Shown here one piece after another: positions 56,339 to 64,000 of a stretch of 64,000 bases of DNA. The notes beneath the pieces were generated by a model, which saw nothing but the letters and a program-made list of their open reading frames with translations, was not told the origin of the DNA and made no database searches. The DNA lies in assembly GCF_018271995.1 (NCBI RefSeq), contig NZ_JAGUCO010000013.1, positions 62,001-126,000 on the forward strand, read 5' to 3'. How positions within the stretch are numbered: position 1 is the stretch's first letter; each line of letters starts with the position of its first letter. Source of the DNA: Carboxylicivirga linearis. Its GTDB lineage: Bacteria > Bacteroidota > Bacteroidia > Bacteroidales > Marinilabiliaceae. Made by a program: the position numbers and the translations under genes.

Positions 56339-57601
56339 ATGAAATTGCAATTCAAAAAAACAGTTACCTTTTTAATGTTTACCTTTTCTTTAATGCAAAT
56401 CTCCCTTTTTGCGCAGAACCACTCATCCGGAAGTTACCGAAATCTCTTTCTTGAAGCCGGGTACAGTCAGAACGAAATTGACAAGAAGGTTGAAAAAGCT
56501 TATTTCGATCTGTTTGAAGGACCAGATCGCATCTATTTCGAAGTTGGTGATTCATTGGGGTATGTTTCTGATATAAAAAATAAGGATGTACGCACCGAAG
56601 GTGTTTCATATGGTATGATGGTTGCCGTTCAGTTGGATAAAAAAGATGTTTTTGATCGTATTTGGCGTTGGTCAAAAAAATATCTACAACATCAGGATGG
56701 TCCGGGAAAAGGCTATTTTGCATGGAGCTTTGATCCTGAAAAGATGAAGATTAATTCTCCCGGAAGTGCTTCCGACGGAGAATTATATTTTGTCACAACT
56801 CTGTTGCTTGCATCTAACCGTTGGGGTAATGACACCGGCATCGACTATTATTCAGAAGCCAGACACATACTCGATGCCATGTGGGAAAAAGACGGGGCTG
56901 AATATGTGCGACCTTTTATAAATCTTGAACACAAGCAAATTTCTTTTGTTCCGGGAGGACACGGATACAATTGGACCGACCCCTCTTACCATGTCCCTGC
57001 GTTTTATGAATTATGGGCTGAGTATGCCAATGACGGTCACGAACAATTTTATCGTGATTGCGCCGATACGTCTAGGGTTTTTCTGCACCATGCATGTCAC
57101 CCTGTTACCGGTCTTAATTCTGACTATACTGAGTTCAATGGTGAGCCTCATCCTACTCCGTGGATGAAACCCGGATTTCGGTATGATTCATGGAGAGTTC
57201 CAATGAATATTGCGATGGACTATTTGTGGTGCGGAAAAGATAAAGAATGGCAGGAAAGTTATGCGGAGCGATTTCAAAACTTCCTCAGATCGAAAGGAAT
57301 GAATTCGTTTAAAGATCAGTACAATTTAGATGGTTCTGAGCCAGAATGGATACTTCCGGCAGGTGATTATGAACCCAAATTAAGACATTCGTTGGGGTTA
57401 ATATCTACTGCAGCCACAGCTTCACTGATTAATATTAACAACAACGATACTAGTATGGATTTTGTCTATAAACTCTGGGATGCAAAATTGGAACCTTACG
57501 ATGATGGGTATTTTGATCCCTATTATGATGGGTTGCTATACTTGTTCAGTCTTATGCATCTGAGTGGAAAATATCAGATCATCCTTCCTGATCAGAATTA
57601 A
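56339..57601 (+). CDS. GH8 reducing-end xylose-releasing exo-oligoxylanase (Rex-type)
   Basis: The ATG at 56339 is chosen over 56297 because it starts the signal peptide (MKLQFKKTVTFLMF... ending about residue 26, LFAQ). The 420-residue protein has the GH8 (alpha/alpha)6 pattern with general acid Glu87 in RTEGVSYGMM and base candidate Asp283 in FRYDSWRVPMN. The EGVSYGMM context and PGGHGYNWTDPSYHVPAFYELWA block are those of Rex enzymes, which cut xylose from the reducing end of oligosaccharides. Most known Rex are cytoplasmic; this one is exported. It is co-transcribed with the esterase upstream, and 178 bases precede the GH9. Confidence 0.9.
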   Translation: MKLQFKKTVTFLMFTFSLMQISLFAQNHSSGSYRNLFLEAGYSQNEIDKKVEKAYFDLFEGPDRIYFEVGDSLGYVSDIKNKDVRTEGVSYGMMVAVQLDKKDVFDRIWRWSKKYLQHQDGPGKGYFAWSFDPEKMKINSPGSASDGELYFVTTLLLASNRWGNDTGIDYYSEARHILDAMWEKDGAEYVRPFINLEHKQISFVPGGHGYNWTDPSYHVPAFYELWAEYANDGHEQFYRDCADTSRVFLHHACHPVTGLNSDYTEFNGEPHPTPWMKPGFRYDSWRVPMNIAMDYLWCGKDKEWQESYAERFQNFLRSKGMNSFKDQYNLDGSEPEWILPAGDYEPKLRHSLGLISTAATASLININNNDTSMDFVYKLWDAKLEPYDDGYFDPYYDGLLYLFSLMHLSGKYQIILPDQN

Positions 57602-57779
57602 AAGCCTTTCAAATGTGCGCAATATTCTAACCGAGAATTAATGATGGCAAAGTTTTATGAAACCGACTCCAATTATACCTGTTTTGCTTATCCAGGAGGC
57701 CAAGAATAGGTAGGCTGGTGCAATTACCTTTATCATTCCTCTTAATTATTTTACCCTTCAAATACCTAAATCTATAACA

Positions 57780-61462
<3,683 letters not shown>

Positions 61463-61479
61463 TCATCTATAGTGTCATT

Positions 61480-61522
61480 TTTAGTCAACTTCATTGGTGC
61501 ACTGCCGATGAAGTTGACTAAA
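61480..61522. terminator. Perfect 15-bp inverted repeat after CE1, probable bidirectional terminator
   Basis: TTTAGTCAACTTCAT (61480-61494) pairs perfectly with ATGAAGTTGACTAAA (61508-61522) around a 13-base loop, 18 bases after the CE1 stop. The 3' side lacks a long T tract, so it may be a weak terminator or another structured element. Confidence 0.55.
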
Positions 61523-61687
61523 TTTATGGGTAAAGTGGCATCGAGTATGCTGAATGCTTTTTCAATCACCGATGTCATTTCAACGCATTGACTTTTTCAT
61601 TTTTTTGCAATCCCCAAGGCACAACAATGAATAAATTAAAAATTGGTTGCTGATTTTATCAGTAGCCCATCATAAACCCACTTAACA

Positions 61688-63250
61688 ATGAAAAATTTAA
61701 AAACCTTATTATTTCTGCTTTTTGTTTTGGGGATGATCTCATGCAATAGTAAACTTCAACCAGGCCAGTTAAAGGTTGAGGGCGGCATCATCCAGGGAAC
61801 AGTCATGGAAGACATGAACATTTATAGAGGTATCCCATTTGCTGCTGCTCCTGTAGGAGATTTACGCTGGAAAGCCCCACAGCCCGTTAAAGAATGGGAA
61901 GGAGTTAAACAAACCACAGATTATGCTCCAGCCCCAATGCAGGGAGGTAATCCTCCTTCAGGCAAAAGCGAAGATTGCTTATACCTGAATGTTTGGACAC
62001 CGGCAAAGTCAGCAGATGAAAAACTACCTGTTATGGTTTGGATTTACGGTGGGGGCTTTAGTTTTGGCTCTACATCAGAACCTGTATCTGATGGACAAGC
62101 CTTGGCTGACAAAGGAGTTGTTTTAGTAAGTATTGCTTATCGTGTTGGGCAACTTGGATTTCTGGCTCATCCTGAATTAAGTGCTGAAAGTCCGGAAGGC
62201 GTGTCTGGAAACTATGGTTTGCTGGATCAGATAGCAGCATTGAAATGGATTCAAAATAACATTGCTGCTTTTGGAGGTGATCCGGACAGAGTGACCATTT
62301 TCGGCGAATCAGCAGGTGGAATATCAGTTAGTATGTTGTGTGCATCGCCATTGGCGAAAGGTCTTTTTCATGGTGCTATATCTCAGAGTGGAGGCTCATT
62401 TGGACCATCGCGTCCGACTACTTATCCAGGTGAAAATATGAAAACCTTAAAACAAGCAGAATCCGATGGTATTGAATATGTGAAACAACATGGAGGAACA
62501 TCAATTGCCGATTTACGCAAGATAGAAGCTGAAAAATTTATACCTGCCGGGTGGACAATGCCTGGAGGATGGCCAATTGTAGATGGTGTTGTTATTCCAG
62601 ACGATCAATATAAGTTATATGAAAAAAACCAATACAATGATGTACCTGTCCTGATCGGTTATAATTCCGACGAAGGCGCCAGTTTTATGCGGGAGAAGAA
62701 TCCTGAGGATGTTAGAAATAGTGTGATTCAACGTTTCGGGAAGCATGCTGATGCTTTGTTGGAAGCTTATCCGCTTGCTGAAAATAGTGTACCAAAAACA
62801 GCCCGTGACCTTATGCGCGATGTAGCCTTTGGCTGGCAAACTTGGATTTGGGCAAGGCTTCAATCTCAAACTGGCAAATCTAATGTGTACTATTACTATT
62901 TCGATCAACATCCTGAATTTCCAGAAGATTCACCATTGTATGGATATGGCTCACCACATGGACAGGATGTGGCATTTGTTTTTCAACATTTAGATCCGAA
63001 TAACTCTTCGCAATCGGATATTGATATTTCTGAGGCAATGGGTACTTATTGGACAAATTTTGCAAAATATGGTAATCCCAATGGTGAAGGTATTCCACAG
63101 TGGCCTGCCTTTAGTAATGATAAGCCGGAAGTAATGTATTTGCAGCAAAAAACTCATGTAGGTCCTGTACCAAGTGAAGAATCATTAAAAGTGCTTGATG
63201 AGTATTTTAAATGGAGAAGAACAGATGAAGGAGCTGAATGGGCTAAGTGA
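61688..63250 (+). CDS. Type B carboxylesterase (CE10-like), lipoprotein
   Basis: A 520-residue carboxylesterase with a lipoprotein signal (Cys19 in GMISC). Family signatures: IYRGIPFAAAPVGDLRW, EDCLYLNVWTP, VWIYGGGF (oxyanion), nucleophile GESAGG (Ser208), YNSDEGASF (acid), and SPHGQDVAFVF (base). Such proteins in PULs are annotated CE10-like but usually have unproven carbohydrate substrates. Its place among xylan esterases suggests an aromatic or acetyl ester on oligosaccharides. It is 225 bases after CE1, beyond a hairpin, so it may be transcribed separately. Confidence 0.9.
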   Translation: MKNLKTLLFLLFVLGMISCNSKLQPGQLKVEGGIIQGTVMEDMNIYRGIPFAAAPVGDLRWKAPQPVKEWEGVKQTTDYAPAPMQGGNPPSGKSEDCLYLNVWTPAKSADEKLPVMVWIYGGGFSFGSTSEPVSDGQALADKGVVLVSIAYRVGQLGFLAHPELSAESPEGVSGNYGLLDQIAALKWIQNNIAAFGGDPDRVTIFGESAGGISVSMLCASPLAKGLFHGAISQSGGSFGPSRPTTYPGENMKTLKQAESDGIEYVKQHGGTSIADLRKIEAEKFIPAGWTMPGGWPIVDGVVIPDDQYKLYEKNQYNDVPVLIGYNSDEGASFMREKNPEDVRNSVIQRFGKHADALLEAYPLAENSVPKTARDLMRDVAFGWQTWIWARLQSQTGKSNVYYYYFDQHPEFPEDSPLYGYGSPHGQDVAFVFQHLDPNNSSQSDIDISEAMGTYWTNFAKYGNPNGEGIPQWPAFSNDKPEVMYLQQKTHVGPVPSEESLKVLDEYFKWRRTDEGAEWAK

Positions 63251-63448
63251 TAAATACTTGTTGTTTAGAGAGATAAGCGTTGTAAACTTTTGATGAATAA
63301 TCGAAAATGATGAAATTAATTGTTTTTGAAAAACTCATTAATTCATCTACCCATGAGAATATTGAAAAACGACGTTTTCGTTACCAGGTCTTCGATTTGT
63401 TTTGGAATATTGAATCCATAAAATAATATCAATCCAGAAATTACAATA

Positions 63449-64000
63449 ATGCATAGAAAAGTAATATTATCAATTATAACTGTTTTTTTATCGGGGATGT
63501 CGGTTTATGCGCAAAACCCCATTGTCCAAACCTACTTTACTGCCGATCCGGCACCCATGGTTTATAATGATACAGTCTATGTTTATACCTCTCATGATGA
63601 GGATAGTACAAAGGCTAATTTCTTTACCATGTACGATTGGCGTTGCTACTCAACAGCCGATATGGTTAACTGGACGGATCATGGCGCAGTTGCCTCATTA
63701 AAATCTTTTAAATGGCTTGAAAAGGATAATGGGGCATGGGCACCTCAATGTATTGAACGAAATGGTAAATTTTACTTGTACGTACCGATTCACGGAACCG
63801 GTGTTTGTGTTTTGGTGGCCGATTCGCCCTATGGTCCTTTTACCGACCCTTTGGGTAAAAAACTGGTTGATAGCGATCATTTATGGCAAGATATTGACCC
63901 TACTGTTTTTGTCGATGACGATGGGCAGGCTTACCTGTATTGGGGTAACCCTAGTGTATGGTATGTGAAATTGAACGAAGATATGATTTCGTACGACAAA
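63449..64000 (+). CDS. GH43 glycoside hydrolase, arabinofuranosidase-like (3' end outside window)
   Basis: An ATG at 63449 begins a frame open to the window end (184 codons). A signal peptide ([15 protein letters not shown]... ending about residue 22, VYAQ) leads into a GH43 propeller: base Asp33 in FTADPAP, then [33 protein letters not shown], modulator Asp150 in DIDPTVF and [12 protein letters not shown]. The general acid lies beyond the window. The YTSHDED and AWAPQ features resemble the GH43_29-type arabinoxylan arabinofuranohydrolases that often carry a C-terminal CBM6; that part is not visible. Confidence 0.88.
   Translation, partial: MHRKVILSIITVFLSGMSVYAQNPIVQTYFTADPAPMVYNDTVYVYTSHDEDSTKANFFTMYDWRCYSTADMVNWTDHGAVASLKSFKWLEKDNGAWAPQCIERNGKFYLYVPIHGTGVCVLVADSPYGPFTDPLGKKLVDSDHLWQDIDPTVFVDDDGQAYLYWGNPSVWYVKLNEDMISYDK

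Noticed and set aside
57758-57777. TCAAATACCTAAATCTATAA, similar to the operator motif, before the GH9 gene
   Set aside because: It abuts the GH9 start codon and has no -7 box at the required distance, so it cannot act with the geometry of the six promoter sites.

Overview
The window is AT-rich DNA that looks like a Bacteroidota chromosome. It carries three SusC/SusD pairs, a hybrid two-component system regulator, many lipoprotein signal peptides, TAnnTTTG-type -7 promoter boxes, and one protein with a C-terminus resembling a type IX secretion sorting domain. The mix suggests an environmental, polysaccharide-degrading member of the Bacteroidales/Marinilabiliales type; this placement is inference. 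All 33 supported genes (the first and last cut by the window edges) lie on the + strand. I saw no tRNA, rRNA, CRISPR array, transposase or phage gene.

The whole window reads as one very large heteroxylan utilisation region. Layout: (1) 1-2625, a CE6-type esterase (5' cut off) and a GH97 enzyme. (2) 3148-6714, a five-module GH5-GH43 fusion. (3) 7004-10930, the HTCS regulator. (4) 11279-13015, a lone GH43. (5) 13262-26272, an operon with the order of the Bacteroidetes xylan core cluster: xusA-xusB-xusC-xusD-xusE-xyn10C, closed by a strong terminator. (6) 26584-34714, an operon of GH115 alpha-glucuronidase, SASA acetylesterase, GPH-family symporter, GH10 xylanase and a signal-less GH43 xylosidase. 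(7) 35104-41454, GH43-GH3-GH97, then 41605-49147 GH95-GH31-DUF3237-GH29, aimed at decorated side chains. (8) 49937-54805, a third SusC/SusD pair. (9) 55390-64000, alpha/beta-hydrolase esterase, GH8 Rex-type exo-oligoxylanase, GH9, CE1 esterase with CBM48, type B carboxylesterase, and a GH43 cut by the window end.

Inferred workflow: surface GH10 and GH5-GH43 enzymes cut the acetylated, glucuronidated and arabinosylated xylan backbone. Three SusC/D pairs import the oligosaccharides. Periplasmic esterases, GH115, GH43, GH3, GH97, GH95, GH31, GH29 and GH8 strip and shorten them. The GPH symporter then takes xylo-oligosaccharides to the cytoplasmic GH43.

The most interesting non-coding signal is a 20-base motif (TCAAATATCTAAnATTAAAA). 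It sits with fixed geometry before six promoters: its 3' end is 28-29 bases from the last base of a TAnnTTTG-like -7 box, and at most sites a second, weaker copy lies exactly 21 bases upstream. This is what an AraC-type activator site overlapping the -33 region should look like. I propose it as the operator of the HTCS encoded here. It ties the otherwise ambiguous third SusC/D pair and the esterase/GH8/GH9 cluster to the same regulon.
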